From: Nostoc linckia FACHB-104
Lineage (GTDB): Bacteria > Cyanobacteriota > Cyanobacteriia > Cyanobacteriales > Nostocaceae
Direction of reading: 5' to 3'
DNA length: 64,000 nt
Assembly (NCBI RefSeq): GCF_014696615.1
Contig: NZ_JACJQJ010000019.1
Span: 1 to 64,000 of the forward strand
Position 1 is the stretch's first letter. Each line of letters begins with the position of its first letter. Made by a program: the position numbers and the translations under genes. The notes under the pieces were generated by a model. It searched no databases. It saw only the letters and a list, made by a program, of their open reading frames with translations, and was not told where the DNA came from. Shown in pieces: positions 33,435-43,157 of the stretch.

Positions 33435-35735
33435 GTGCGAATTCCGCTAGATTACTACCGAATTTTAGGACTACCGTTAGCGGCAAGTGAAGAACAATTG
33501 CGGCAGGCATACAGCGATCGCATTGTACAGTTGCCGCGACGAGAGTATTCTCAAGCAGCAATTTCTTCGCGCAAACAACTTATAGAAGAAGCTTACGTGG
33601 TTTTATCAGATCCAAAAGAACGTAGCAGTTACGATCAGCTGTATCTTGCCCATGCTTATGACCCTGATGGTACTGCCTCTGCGACCATAGCAGTTGACAA
33701 CCGCTCCGGACAAAATAATGGTGCAATTGATACACAAAATCTCAGTATTGAAATTTCTCAAGATGAGTTAGTAGGTGCTTTACTGATTTTACAAGACTTG
33801 GGAGAGTACGAAATAGTACTCAAATTAGGTCGTCCATACTTAGTGCGTAAAAATAATGGAGGAGAGACCAAACTAGGCAATAATTTAGCCACTGAAGAAG
33901 GACAAGAAAGCGATCGCCCTGATGTTGTTCTCACCATTGCTTTAGCCTGCTTAGAATTAGGACGGGAGCAATGGCAACAAGGTCATTATGAAAACGCCGC
34001 CAATTCCTTAGAAACTGGTCTGGAAGTTTTATCTCGCGAAGAATTATTTCCCAGCGTACAGGCAGAAATTCAAGCAGATCTTTATAAATTGCGGCCATAT
34101 CGGATTCTGGAATTACTAGCATTACCAGAAACCAACATTGCTGAACGTCGCCAAGGACTGGAATTATTGCAGAATATCCTAGACGATCGCGGTGGCATTG
34201 ATGGCAATGGTAATGATGAATCAGGTCTGAACATTGATGACTTTTTGCGATTTATCCAGCAGTTACGTAACCACTTAACCGTCGCAGAACAGCACAAGTT
34301 ATTTGAAGCAGAAAGCAAACGTCCTTCTGCTGTTGCTACCTATTTGGCTGTTTATGCCTTGATAGCACGGGGTTTTGTGCAACGTCAACCAGCCTTGATT
34401 CGCCAAGCCAAGCAAATGTTGATGCGTTTGGGTAAGCGCCAAGATGTACATTTAGAACAATCACTCTGTGCGCTGCTACTAGGGCAAACTGAAGAAGCTA
34501 CCCGCGTTTTAGAACTCAGCCAAGAATACGAGGCTTTAGCTTTTATTCGGGAAAAATCTCAAGATTCTCCAGACTTGTTACCAGGTTTATGTCTCTATGG
34601 AGAACAGTGGTTACAACATGAAGTGTTTCCCCACTTCCGAGATTTAAACAAGCAGGCTGCTTCTCTCAAGAGTTACTTTGCTCAACCACAGGTACAAGCC
34701 TATTTAGAAGTTTTGCCTTCGGATGCAGAAACAACTAATGAATCAGCTGTAATTAACCGTCAGCCTTTATCTCCACCTCCAAACAATAATACCCAGAACC
34801 GGAATAATGTTCCTGGGAGTTCTCGACAATTCCGTCACAGCAGACCTCCTGACCCAGACTTACCAGAAACTTCGCCCAGATGGAGATCATCAACCCCGAT
34901 ATCTGGTAGCTATCGCACACCAGATACGCCAACAGCACAGTTTCCATCTGCCGAACGGACAGCTAAGGAACCTCACCAAAACTTAAATGGTGCAGCTAGG
35001 GTTTCTCCACCCGATCAAGCTTCTCAACGCAGGCGGCGCAAACCAAATCAAGCTGCTAGCCGAGAACGTGCATTAGATACCCGACAACGTCATCCGCAAA
35101 GACGGCGTAATTTTGCCAGCTCCCTAGAAGGCAAAACCCGCCTCGTATGGACTGTATTGGTTTCTTTGATTGTCATAGTTGTTTTTTGGTTCATCGTCTC
35201 CACAACCTTTGGATTTGTCAGAAGTATCTTTACTCCATCGCTAAAGTTACCAGCAGGCGAACAATTATCTATAGAAATTAATCAACCTGTTATCGAGATT
35301 CCTGACCCCAACAGCAAACCACAGACCCCAGACGGGCCTTTAACAACTACGACAGCTGAGGAAATTATTCGGAGTTGGTTATCTACCAAAGCGGCTGCTT
35401 TAGGGCCAAATCATGAGGTTGATAATTTACAACAAATTTTAACTGGTTCATCTTTATTGCAATGGCGTTCAATTGCCCTGCAAGATAAATCCGAGAACCG
35501 TTATCGAAAATACGAACATAGCCTCAAAGTAGAATCTGTAGAGAAAACTGATACCGATAGCGATCGCACAGCCGTGGAAGCTACTGTCAAGGAGATCACT
35601 CAGTTCTATCAACATGGTCAACTACAGAAAGCTTCGGACGAAACTTTGCGTGTTAAGTATAATTTGGTTCGCCAAGAAGGTATTTGGCGCATCCAGAGTA
35701 TGTCAGTTGTCAACAAAATTACTATGAACTTTTAA
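33435..35735 (+). CDS. ftn2: Cell division protein Ftn2/ZipN (ARC6 homologue)
   Basis: The 766-residue protein starts at a GTG preceded by AGGGGAAGTAGG. It has an N-terminal J-like domain (DYYRILGLPLAASEEQLRQA, residues 1-70), a long helical middle (about 110-430), a disordered Pro/Arg-rich linker, one membrane helix (LVWTVLVSLIVIVVFWFIV, about 569-590) and a C-terminal IMS domain (EEIIRSWLSTKAAALGPNHE onward). This is the cyanobacterial and plastid ARC6 plan. Ftn2 tethers FtsZ filaments to the cytoplasmic membrane and recruits other divisome proteins. The J domain lacks HPD, as usual for the family. Confidence 0.95.
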   Translation: MRIPLDYYRILGLPLAASEEQLRQAYSDRIVQLPRREYSQAAISSRKQLIEEAYVVLSDPKERSSYDQLYLAHAYDPDGTASATIAVDNRSGQNNGAIDTQNLSIEISQDELVGALLILQDLGEYEIVLKLGRPYLVRKNNGGETKLGNNLATEEGQESDRPDVVLTIALACLELGREQWQQGHYENAANSLETGLEVLSREELFPSVQAEIQADLYKLRPYRILELLALPETNIAERRQGLELLQNILDDRGGIDGNGNDESGLNIDDFLRFIQQLRNHLTVAEQHKLFEAESKRPSAVATYLAVYALIARGFVQRQPALIRQAKQMLMRLGKRQDVHLEQSLCALLLGQTEEATRVLELSQEYEALAFIREKSQDSPDLLPGLCLYGEQWLQHEVFPHFRDLNKQAASLKSYFAQPQVQAYLEVLPSDAETTNESAVINRQPLSPPPNNNTQNRNNVPGSSRQFRHSRPPDPDLPETSPRWRSSTPISGSYRTPDTPTAQFPSAERTAKEPHQNLNGAARVSPPDQASQRRRRKPNQAASRERALDTRQRHPQRRRNFASSLEGKTRLVWTVLVSLIVIVVFWFIVSTTFGFVRSIFTPSLKLPAGEQLSIEINQPVIEIPDPNSKPQTPDGPLTTTTAEEIIRSWLSTKAAALGPNHEVDNLQQILTGSSLLQWRSIALQDKSENRYRKYEHSLKVESVEKTDTDSDRTAVEATVKEITQFYQHGQLQKASDETLRVKYNLVRQEGIWRIQSMSVVNKITMNF

Positions 35736-35921
35736 GCTGTTGAGCATTTAATATTGTATGTTCCCTAGAAATATAACTCTTATGGAGTAAGCCTTAAAGC
35801 CCCTGGTTATACAAATTAGAAAGTACATTAGCTAAACAGGAGCTAGAGGCTAGAAGATAGATACTAGTACTTTTTTACTCAGCACTCAAGGCTCAGCACT
35901 TTTTCAATTCATGCCATACCT

Positions 35922-35958
35922 GTCGTAGGGACACAAGCATTGTTTGTGTCCCTACGAC
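35922..35958. repeat. 15-bp perfect hairpin in the ftn2-DUF4912 gap
   Basis: GTCGTAGGGACACAA (35922-35936) pairs with TTGTGTCCCTACGAC (35944-35958), loop 7 bases. CGTAGGGACACAA ends suggest a dispersed palindrome rather than a simple terminator, though it could stop ftn2 transcription. The remaining gap 35736-36364 shows no gene I can support. Confidence 0.75.
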
Positions 35959-36364
35959 GTTTTTTAGCATAAAAGTTATTGTCATGAAATCTTGATAATA
36001 CAGTCTAGCCACTTTGAGCCCCGCAGGAGCAATGTCATGGTTTCCTAACATAATGATCCCCAAAGGGCTGATAGATTCGTGAAATACCTGAAAAAGCGTC
36101 TTTAGACCCCTTGATCCCAACCGAGAGTTACTGCTTAATATTTATAAACAAGAACTCCACTTGATCCCAAAAAGATGCTGATTTTGGCTTGACTTGGAAT
36201 TGGAAGGGAGTGACTCTCAATTTAATAACCATTTAACAAACTACAACACTGGGCAATACCAGAAGTCAGGAATAAGAAATTCATCTGGAGTTGGATGAAA
36301 TGTTACTTAGCATTCTGTAACCCGGAGAAATCATTTACCTTTCAAACTACTGGAGGCCAAATTA

Positions 36365-37615
36365 ATGGCAAAAGAACGCCCGCCGCTAGAAGAGATGACA
36401 TTGCGGCAATTACGCAAAGTAGCAAGTGAATATGGAATTTCTCGCTACAGCCGGATGCGTAAATCACAATTACTGGCATCAATTCAAGAAGTTCAGCGCA
36501 GCAAGTTTTCGCTTAGTCCATCTCGTTCACTGGAGGCACAGGAAACCGTGGAAGCAGCAAAATTCGAGTTAGGTCAAGAAGATCGTAATGGTGGTTTACT
36601 CATTGATGTTGATGAGGAACTAGGAGATCTACCTGCTGGTTACGGTGAAAGCCGGATTGTACTTTTACCACGCGATCCTCAGTGGGCTTACACCTACTGG
36701 GATGTTCCCAATGAGCATAAAGAAGAACTACGTAGACAAGGGGGACAACAGCTAGCGCTGCGGATTTATGATGTTACCGACATCAATATTGAATTCCAAA
36801 GTCCCCACAGCCTGCAAGAATATCCTGCTGATGAATTGGCTAGAGAATGGTATCTACCAATTCCTGTGAGCGATCGCGACTATGTAATTGATATTGGCTA
36901 TCGCGCTGTTGACGGACGCTGGTTAGTTCTAGCGCGTTCTGCACGTGTACATATTCCTCCTGTCTATCCTTCAGACTGGATTGAAGATGTATTCGTCACC
37001 GTCAATTTTGAAGAAGACTTGCGTGGTAAGACTGTTTACGAATTGGTTCCCCCAGCCAAGAAAATTGCTACCACAGCCTACGCTAACGCTAACGGTAACC
37101 CGATTTACGACCAAATCTTTGGTATGGCTGAATCTGCTGAAGCACAACGTGTTGCAGGTTCTCTGTTTGGTTCCATGCAGCACGTACCTGGTTCTGTAAC
37201 ACCAGAACAGGCTATTAGCTCCTACATTTTCCCATCTGGTGTAGGTATGTGGGCAGTTCCCACCACCTCTGGTTTAAATATGTCTGGTGTGGGAATGTCT
37301 GGTGTTGGCTTCTCCGCCTCCGCTGTACCAGTACGTCCTCGCAAGTTCTGGTTAATTGCTGATGCTGAGTTAATTGTCTACGGTGCAACCGAACCAGATG
37401 CTACCGTTACAATTGGCGGTCGTCCAATTAAGCTGAATCCAGATGGTACATTCCGCTTCCAAATGTCCTTCCAAGATGGTTTAATCGACTATCCTATTTT
37501 GGCTGTTGCTGCTGATGGCGAGCAAACTCGCTCAATTCACATGAAGTTTAATCGTGAAACACCATCCCGCAATACCAATACCAAAGACGAAGCCGTTTTA
37601 GAATGGCTGTCTTAA
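36365..37615 (+). CDS. DUF4912 protein with N-terminal Rho-N/SAP-like domain
   Basis: GGAGG precedes the ATG by a few bases. Residues 5-45 (LEEMTLRQLRKVASEYGISR) form a helix-extended-helix Rho-N domain, often a nucleic-acid contact. Residues 95-220 are a DUF4912 domain (RIVLLPRDPQWAYTYWDVPN), a fold linked to carbohydrate or protein binding. Near the C-terminus a second beta domain is present (FWLIADAELIVYGATEPDAT, then GTFRFQMSFQDG). The 416-residue protein has no signal peptide. Such proteins are conserved in cyanobacteria, with unknown function. A terminator follows at 37655. Confidence 0.85.
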   Translation: MAKERPPLEEMTLRQLRKVASEYGISRYSRMRKSQLLASIQEVQRSKFSLSPSRSLEAQETVEAAKFELGQEDRNGGLLIDVDEELGDLPAGYGESRIVLLPRDPQWAYTYWDVPNEHKEELRRQGGQQLALRIYDVTDINIEFQSPHSLQEYPADELAREWYLPIPVSDRDYVIDIGYRAVDGRWLVLARSARVHIPPVYPSDWIEDVFVTVNFEEDLRGKTVYELVPPAKKIATTAYANANGNPIYDQIFGMAESAEAQRVAGSLFGSMQHVPGSVTPEQAISSYIFPSGVGMWAVPTTSGLNMSGVGMSGVGFSASAVPVRPRKFWLIADAELIVYGATEPDATVTIGGRPIKLNPDGTFRFQMSFQDGLIDYPILAVAADGEQTRSIHMKFNRETPSRNTNTKDEAVLEWLS

Positions 37616-37654
37616 TAGGAAATTTTGCATTGACTCCAGATTGAATAAATTTTT

Positions 37655-37685
37655 ACCCGCTATAGTAATTCTGTAGCGGGTTTTT
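37655..37685 (+). terminator. Intrinsic terminator of the DUF4912 gene
   Basis: ACCCGCTA (37655-37662) pairs with TAGCGGGT (37674-37681), followed by five T. Confidence 0.88.
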
Positions 37686-37694
37686 GTATTTAAA

Positions 37695-37776
37695 GGGTAA
37701 TGGGTAATTGGTAATTGGTCATGAAAAACACCAAATACCAATTACCAAATATCAAACACCAAACACCAAATGCAAA
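37695..37776. repeat. STRR tract (GGTAATT / CAAACAC types)
   Basis: GGGTAAT/TGGTAAT heptamers, then ACCAAATA/CAAACACC units run up to the lipoprotein start at 37777. They also make a false N-terminal extension of that frame. Confidence 0.85.
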
Positions 37777-38700
37777 ATGAAAAAATTATTCTTATTATCT
37801 ATTTTTGTAATTACGCTCAATCTATTATCTGGCTGTAAAGATAATACATCCAATGCCGCCCAAGAATCAGCCCAGACTACTTGCCTGGGCAAAAATGCTA
37901 ATTTTAGTATTGAGTTTTTCAAAGCTGACAATCTAGGTAAAAAATTTGATAGAGGGATCAATCATGTGATTGTTTTTAATCCTCGCTCAGAAAAATTAGA
38001 TTTTAAGGTAAATGTTGGACTTGCTCATAAACTTTACGCTAAAAATAGCCAAGGAAAATTGCGTAAGGAATATGTGCCAAAAATTTTTCGAGAAATCATT
38101 GCTGATGAAAATTCTAAATTAAACGGACAAACGCCAATCGCAGCAATTAATGCTGATTATATAGATACTGATAACAAACCACAGGGGTTAAATATTTCTC
38201 GCGGATTCGATTATTCTGGTGATTTTAAAAATAAACGTTCTTCTTTTGGGGTATCTGGAGGTAACCCAAAAAATAGAAAAGCAACTATCCAGGCTGGTAG
38301 AAGAAAAGAGGAAATTCTTAATTACAACTTAGTAGGAGGTAATGGGAGATTTTATCGGGGCGGTCAATTTAAAGATATTTGTAACGATTTGGGAGAATTT
38401 GCTTGTAAACAAGCAACTAATCGTTCTTTAGCTGCAATCACCGATAAAGGATACGTAATTTTGCTAGTAAATGATGCTAAAGCCAATTCTAATATTGAAT
38501 TTTCCCAAAATAATCAAGAATTATTACCCGATAAATTTGATGATGCTCTAGAAGGCATTGCTAAGAATAATTGTTTGGGCAAAATTCAAGAAGGAATATT
38601 ATTTGATGGCGGGATGTCTCCGGGCTTATTTTACAATAATAAAATCTACGTAGAAAATGCAGGGCCGATTGGTTCAGTATTTTTGATATATAAAAAATAG
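37777..38700 (+). CDS. Lipoprotein with phosphodiester glycosidase (NAGPA-like) domain
   Basis: The likely start is the ATG at 37777, giving 307 residues: MKKLFLLSIFVITLNLLSGC has an excellent lipobox (LLSGC). The longer frame from 37708 is only STRR sequence. The mature part resembles the phosphodiester glycosidase (NAGPA) family: PIAAINADYID, SRGFDYSG, RSLAAITDKGYVILLVNDAK, ILFDGGMSPGLFYNN and a Gly-Ser near the end. Such proteins may cleave sugar-phosphodiester links on the cell surface. Membrane anchoring is well supported, the substrate is unknown. Confidence 0.78.
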   Translation: MKKLFLLSIFVITLNLLSGCKDNTSNAAQESAQTTCLGKNANFSIEFFKADNLGKKFDRGINHVIVFNPRSEKLDFKVNVGLAHKLYAKNSQGKLRKEYVPKIFREIIADENSKLNGQTPIAAINADYIDTDNKPQGLNISRGFDYSGDFKNKRSSFGVSGGNPKNRKATIQAGRRKEEILNYNLVGGNGRFYRGGQFKDICNDLGEFACKQATNRSLAAITDKGYVILLVNDAKANSNIEFSQNNQELLPDKFDDALEGIAKNNCLGKIQEGILFDGGMSPGLFYNNKIYVENAGPIGSVFLIYKK

Positions 38701-38778
38701 CAGATTTACAGATATATAGATAATCTTAGAGGTATAGTAATCCGATTTGATTTTGGAAAAAATTTCATTAATGTAAAG

Positions 38779-38853
38779 TGCATTAGGCGTAAGCTGTAAC
38801 ATACGAAAAGCGTTAACACGGATGCGTTACGCTATCGCTAACGCATCCTACGT
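38779..38853. repeat. GTGCATTAGGCG / GCGTTACGCTATCGC palindrome
   Basis: A hairpin-forming element of the GTGCGTTA family (related to 16425-16494 and 20947-21112), here with CGTTACGCTATCGCTAACGC near its right end. Confidence 0.6.
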
Positions 38854-38946
38854 GAACTGATTTCTGTAATAATTTTCTTACTTTGCTGATATTCTATTTT
38901 ACAAGGCTTCTTTAATGTTTAAGAATCAGCAAAAGGTTGCTTTAAT

Positions 38947-39384
38947 ATGCCAATAGTTAATCAGATAATTGAAATTTCAACCCAAGAAGGAATTAATATT
39001 CATAACATCACACCGCAAATTCAGGATTTTATTGCCTCAATATCAATTCAAAATGGACAGGCTTTAATCTTTTCTCGACATACAACAACAGCTTTAGCTA
39101 TTAACGAAAATGAAGAAAGGCTATTAGAAGATATTAAAGTATTCTTGCGGAAATTAGCTCCAGAATCAGACCGATACTTACATAATGATTTGCATTTAAG
39201 GGTTGTCCCAGAAGATGAACCAATGAATGCTCATTCTCACTTGATGGCAATGATGCTCAGTACTAGTGAAGTCATTCCGATTGTGGATGGAAAATTAGCT
39301 TTAGGAACTTGGCAATCAGTTTTATTTTTTGAATTAGATGGGCCACGGCAAAGAACAGTTTTTGTACAAATTTCTGGAGAATAA
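38947..39384 (+). CDS. YjbQ family protein (UPF0047)
   Basis: The 145-residue protein has the family landmarks SRHTTTALAINENEERLLEDI, the His-rich HNDLHLRVVPEDEPMNAHSH and LGTWQSVLFFELDGPRQRTV. YjbQ homologues show weak thiamine-phosphate-synthase-like activity in complementation tests, so database names mention thiamine; the real role is unsure. The conserved His suggest metal binding. It is full length. Confidence 0.92.
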   Translation: MPIVNQIIEISTQEGINIHNITPQIQDFIASISIQNGQALIFSRHTTTALAINENEERLLEDIKVFLRKLAPESDRYLHNDLHLRVVPEDEPMNAHSHLMAMMLSTSEVIPIVDGKLALGTWQSVLFFELDGPRQRTVFVQISGE

Positions 39385-39529
39385 GAAATTAAGGTGAGTT
39401 TTACTGATTGCCGCTACAATTTCTTACTTAACGGGTATCTCTCAAGCTATCACTGCAGTGAGGATGTATTGCTACTAAGCAACATTATTGTAAAGTGTTG
39501 TTTAGCAGCAAGTGCGATCGCATGGGCAA

Positions 39530-40204
39530 CTAATCCAAACTAAATTCTGCAAACTCTAGTTGCCCAAACAATTGATTTTTATCTATTGCTGATAAAACCT
39601 GATTATTAGCACGGTCAGAATTTAAAGCCTGAACTACTAACTGCGCTACATCTGCACGGTGGATACTGCCAACAATCCGCGGATCTACGGTTAAAACTCC
39701 ATTGCCTGTTGCAGGTTCCGATTTTAGACCACCGGGACGGATGATGGTATAAGTGAGTCCGCTAGCAATTAAGTATTGTTCTGCCTTTTCTTTTTCTACC
39801 AAGATATCTTTTAAAGCTGCTAAAGCTTGTGGCGATAATGCGCCAATACTATCCCCAGTCCCAATGGAAGAAACCAGAATAAACTTTTTGACTCCAGCTT
39901 TGACAGCCGCATCAATCAAATTTTTATTCCCAGGGTAATCAGGTCTGTTAGTTTCATTAGGTAAACCACCCAAAGTACTAATAACAGTATCGATGGGTTC
40001 ATCTGCAAGAATCGCACGTTCTACATCATCTACGTTTAAGGCATCTCCGAACACCACTTGAATACCTAAAGCTTGTAGTTCAGCAGCAGCGGCTTCGGTT
40101 CTCAGTAAGGCTTTAACTTTGAGTTGTTGTGCTGTTAAATTGGCTATTTCTCGCCCAACACCACGGCTGGCCCCAGCCAGAAAAATGTAAGATGCCTGTG
40201 TCAT
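39530..40204 (-). CDS. NAD(P)-binding protein, atypical SDR (NmrA-like)
   Basis: The 224-residue protein has the dinucleotide motif LAGASRGVGREIANL at the N-terminus. It continues with a split Rossmann fold including VVFGDALNVDDVERAI, TVISTLGGLPNE and KKFILVSSIGTGDS. LTYTIIRPGGLKSEPATG marks the atypical-SDR subgroup used in plants and cyanobacteria for redox or assembly functions. The classical YxxxK catalytic pair is missing, so it may act as a regulator or binding protein. The substrate is unknown. Confidence 0.85.
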   Translation of the reverse strand: MTQASYIFLAGASRGVGREIANLTAQQLKVKALLRTEAAAAELQALGIQVVFGDALNVDDVERAILADEPIDTVISTLGGLPNETNRPDYPGNKNLIDAAVKAGVKKFILVSSIGTGDSIGALSPQALAALKDILVEKEKAEQYLIASGLTYTIIRPGGLKSEPATGNGVLTVDPRIVGSIHRADVAQLVVQALNSDRANNQVLSAIDKNQLFGQLEFAEFSLD

Positions 40205-40350
40205 AGCTGATTGTTATTTCTCTTTCAGAACTGATTATGCTCAAAGGATTTTAACAAAACATCGATGACAATTTTGAGCGGTTACCATTAACCGAGTGTC
40301 AACTGAAATTAGCCTGACTGCCATAGCTGGAAAAAGGGGAAAGGTTAAAG

Positions 40351-42222
40351 GTGAAGGGGAAAATACAAAACCATTCCCCCTTACCCCTGAACCTTTTCCC
40401 GACTTCTGCAAGTCCATTTACCATAGATGTAATCTGGCTGAAAGTTTGGCAGGAAATTTTGCTGATACAAAACCGTTATCGTTTACTCCAGGTAATTGGG
40501 AAGGGGGGATTCTGTAAAACCTACCTCGCTGTGGATGAGAGTCAATTTCCTCCTGTTCCGTGCATTGTCCAACAATTTTCGCATCACAATCAAACACCAG
40601 AAAGCTTTGTAAAAGTAGCACAGCAGTTAAAGCTACTAGGTGAACATCCTCAAATTCCGGCTTTACTTTCCCATTTTCAAGATGACCAATATTGCTACTT
40701 AGTACAAGAATTTATCGCAGGTACTAATTTAGCTACCATACTGGAAGCAGAAGGAACTTTTAGCGAAAATCAAATTTGGCAACTGTTAGCAAATATATTA
40801 CCTGTTCTCAAATTTATTCGCGATCGCAATATTATCCACGGCGATATTAAACCCGAAAATATTATCCGCACTGCTGCTGGAGAATTCGTCTTAGTTGATT
40901 TTGCGGCGGCTCAACTGGTCAGTTTAATTGACCAGTTCATCAGTAAAATCTGCATGGGTAGCCCTGAATATATCGCACCAGAACAAGCCAGGGGAAAAGC
41001 CGTTTTTGCTAGTGATATTTATAGCCTAGGTGTAACTTGCATTTACCTACTCACTGAAGTTTCGCCCTTTGATTTATACGATGTCGCCAATGATTGCTGG
41101 GTTTGGCAAGATTATCTTAGTAACAAGATAAGTGAACGACTCACGCAAATCCTCAACAAACTGCTGCAAAAATCCATTAGCCGGCGCTTCCAATCTGCTG
41201 ATGAAGTCATGCTAGCAATGGGAATTACAGATACAACCAATCATCTGCGTTCATCTGCGTTCATCGGCGGTTCAAAACTTCCCAAACCTCTATGGCAATG
41301 CATACATACCTTGAGTGGCATTCCTAGCGCCTGTGCGGGGATAAACTGTGTTAGCTTCAACCCTGATGGCACACAATTAGCCAGTGGCGACGACAAAATT
41401 ATTAAATTTTGGGACGTAAATAACCAAAAAGCCTTAGCTACCTTATCAGGACATTCCCAAGCAGTAAAATCAGTTGCATACAGTCCTGATGGTAAGCTAT
41501 TAGCCACCGCTAGCGATGACCAAACTATCAAATTGTGGGATGTCAATCAATTACAAGAAATTTACACCTTAATTGGACATTCACACGCCGTTAAATCAGT
41601 GGCTTTCAGTCCCGATGGGCAAATTTTGGCTAGTGGGAGTTGGGATAAAACAGTCAAACTGTGGGATGTAAATACTGGCAAAGAAATTTTTACTCTTAGC
41701 AAACACCAATTACAGGTAAATTCCGTAGCATTTAGCCCTCAAGGGCAGCTTTTAGCCAGCACCAGTTTTGATCGAACAATTTGCTTGTGGCAGCTTTCGG
41801 AAGCGAGAGAATTTAAAAACCGCCCAGATTACACCTTGTTAGGCACCCTTTCGGGTCATGCATGGGCGGTTTTGACTGTCGCTTTTAGTCCCGATGGAAA
41901 AATTTTAGCGACGGGTAGCGACGATAACACCATTAAATTGTGGGAGGTAAACACTGGTCAGGTAATTACCACACTGTTAGGCCATTCTTGGTCAGTTTTA
42001 GCCTTAGCTTTCACATCGGATGGCACAATGTTGATTAGTGCCAGTCGCGATCGCACTGTTAAACTTTGGAATGTTAGCACAGCAGCAGAAATTGCTACTC
42101 TCTCTGGCCATGCCGACTCTGTATGTACCATTGCTGTCAGCCCTGATGCACAACTGATTGCTAGTGGCAGCAGGGACAAGACCATCAAATTGTGGCACCT
42201 TGTAGAACAGCAGGGCGGCTAA
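40351..42222 (+). CDS. Protein kinase-like domain fused to seven WD40 repeats
   Basis: The reading frame begins at GTG 40351; TTG 40459 (LIQNRYRLLQ, AGGAAA upstream) may be the real start, because the first 36 codons look like repeat sequence. The kinase region (about 40-290) has GKGGFCKTYLA, HGDIKPENII, VDFAAAQ (DFG is DFA) and SPEYIAPEQARG. The usual beta-3 Lys (CVIKQ in relatives) is Gln in CIVQQF, so activity is doubtful. Residues of about 310-620 are seven WD40 repeats, a full propeller. Kinase-WD40 fusions are typical of multicellular cyanobacteria and serve as signalling scaffolds. Confidence 0.85.
   Translation: MKGKIQNHSPLPLNLFPTSASPFTIDVIWLKVWQEILLIQNRYRLLQVIGKGGFCKTYLAVDESQFPPVPCIVQQFSHHNQTPESFVKVAQQLKLLGEHPQIPALLSHFQDDQYCYLVQEFIAGTNLATILEAEGTFSENQIWQLLANILPVLKFIRDRNIIHGDIKPENIIRTAAGEFVLVDFAAAQLVSLIDQFISKICMGSPEYIAPEQARGKAVFASDIYSLGVTCIYLLTEVSPFDLYDVANDCWVWQDYLSNKISERLTQILNKLLQKSISRRFQSADEVMLAMGITDTTNHLRSSAFIGGSKLPKPLWQCIHTLSGIPSACAGINCVSFNPDGTQLASGDDKIIKFWDVNNQKALATLSGHSQAVKSVAYSPDGKLLATASDDQTIKLWDVNQLQEIYTLIGHSHAVKSVAFSPDGQILASGSWDKTVKLWDVNTGKEIFTLSKHQLQVNSVAFSPQGQLLASTSFDRTICLWQLSEAREFKNRPDYTLLGTLSGHAWAVLTVAFSPDGKILATGSDDNTIKLWEVNTGQVITTLLGHSWSVLALAFTSDGTMLISASRDRTVKLWNVSTAAEIATLSGHADSVCTIAVSPDAQLIASGSRDKTIKLWHLVEQQGG
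41241..41273. repeat. Dispersed repeat inside the kinase-WD40 coding region
   Basis: TCATCTGCGT occurs twice in tandem, followed by TCATCGGCGGTTC. This is the reverse complement of the 12569-12600 type. It is in frame in the linker between the kinase and propeller domains and encodes residues around HLRSSAFIGGS. Confidence 0.65.
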
Positions 42223-42232
42223 TGAGGCAATA

Positions 42233-42532
42233 TCAGGCGCTACCTGTAAATGCCACTTCGGGAAACTTCAGTTGCGCTTCTGCCATCGGACGGTTTCTGC
42301 CTTCCTCTTGCCAGTAGTTAATCACTTCTGTGGCTTTGTTGAGTAACTCAACACGATCCAGGTCAGTAATCCAATGTTTAGACTCTAGTTCCTTCTTTAA
42401 CTCTTCCCAAGCATCGTTTCTAGGCCAGAAAAAGTACTTGGTTAAAGGACTGGTGCCCTTTCCTACAATTTGGTCAACTGCGAGAGCAACGTTCTCGTCT
42501 AACCAAAGAATTTTCAAAATAAACTTGGTCAA
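42233..42532 (-). CDS. ycf65: Ribosomal protein PSRP-3/Ycf65
   Basis: The 99-residue protein matches Ycf65/PSRP-3: [40 protein letters not shown] and [18 protein letters not shown]. It is a component of the small ribosomal subunit of cyanobacteria and plastids. Its stop is 10 bases from the kinase-WD40 stop (converging). The C-terminus is well conserved. Confidence 0.93.
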   Translation of the reverse strand: MTKFILKILWLDENVALAVDQIVGKGTSPLTKYFFWPRNDAWEELKKELESKHWITDLDRVELLNKATEVINYWQEEGRNRPMAEAQLKFPEVAFTGSA

Positions 42533-42620
42533 TCACACCTCCGGAGTATATCCCAGCATTACTTACTAAGTCAGCGATCGCTTATTTTAACGCAATACCA
42601 TACCAGATGGCTAAATAGTT

Positions 42621-42657
42621 TGGGCATGGGGCATGGGGCATTGGGCATGGGGCATTG
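42621..42657. repeat. STRR tract (GGGGCAT heptamers)
   Basis: Five GGGGCAT/TGGGCAT units; compare 31163 and 43158. Confidence 0.85.
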
Positions 42658-42777
42658 AGTAGTTATGACGGAATTTTAAAAAATAAATTATTCTGCTTAA
42701 ATTCGTTGACTATGAACTGTCAATAATAACAATGGAATATTTTTGGAATTAGCAGTCCCTTAATTTAGAGGAATTGT

Positions 42778-43143
42778 GTGAGAAGGCCTGATTTTGAAGA
42801 TTTAGAGGTTTATCAATTAGCTGAAAAGCTAGCGAATGAAATTTGGCAGATTGTGAAGGTATGGGATAATTTCTCTCAAGATACTATGGGTAAGCAAATT
42901 GTTCGCTCTGCTGATAGTATTTGTGTCAATATAGCAGAGGGCAGAGCTAGGTATAATGACCAAGACAATCGGCGTTTTGTCAAGATTGCTAGAGGTTCTT
43001 TATACGAAACTATCAGCTGGTTGCGATTAGCCTACACCAGAAAGCTATTGACAACTGAACAGGTAAGCATCTTAAAGCCATTTCTGGATCAACTATTACC
43101 CAAACTCAATGCTTATCTCAAAGCTATCGGCAATAGAGAATAG
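42778..43143 (+). CDS. Four-helix-bundle protein (23S rRNA intervening-sequence type)
   Basis: The 121-residue protein begins at GTG 42778, with GAGGAA about 7 bases upstream. DFEDLEVYQLAEKLANEIWQ, IVRSADSICVNIAEGRARY, FVKIARGSLYETISWLRLAY and a C-terminal helix are the signature of the four-helix-bundle (S23 / 23S rRNA IVS) family. Members form pentamers, and their function remains unknown. In many genomes they sit next to repeats and seem mobile; here STRRs flank both sides. Confidence 0.9.
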   Translation: MRRPDFEDLEVYQLAEKLANEIWQIVKVWDNFSQDTMGKQIVRSADSICVNIAEGRARYNDQDNRRFVKIARGSLYETISWLRLAYTRKLLTTEQVSILKPFLDQLLPKLNAYLKAIGNRE

Positions 43144-43157
43144 AAAAAACTTCTTTA

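Noticed and set aside
35893-36120. 75-codon minus-strand frame between ftn2 and the DUF4912 gene
   Set aside because: It covers the 15-bp palindrome and has no recognisable protein features.
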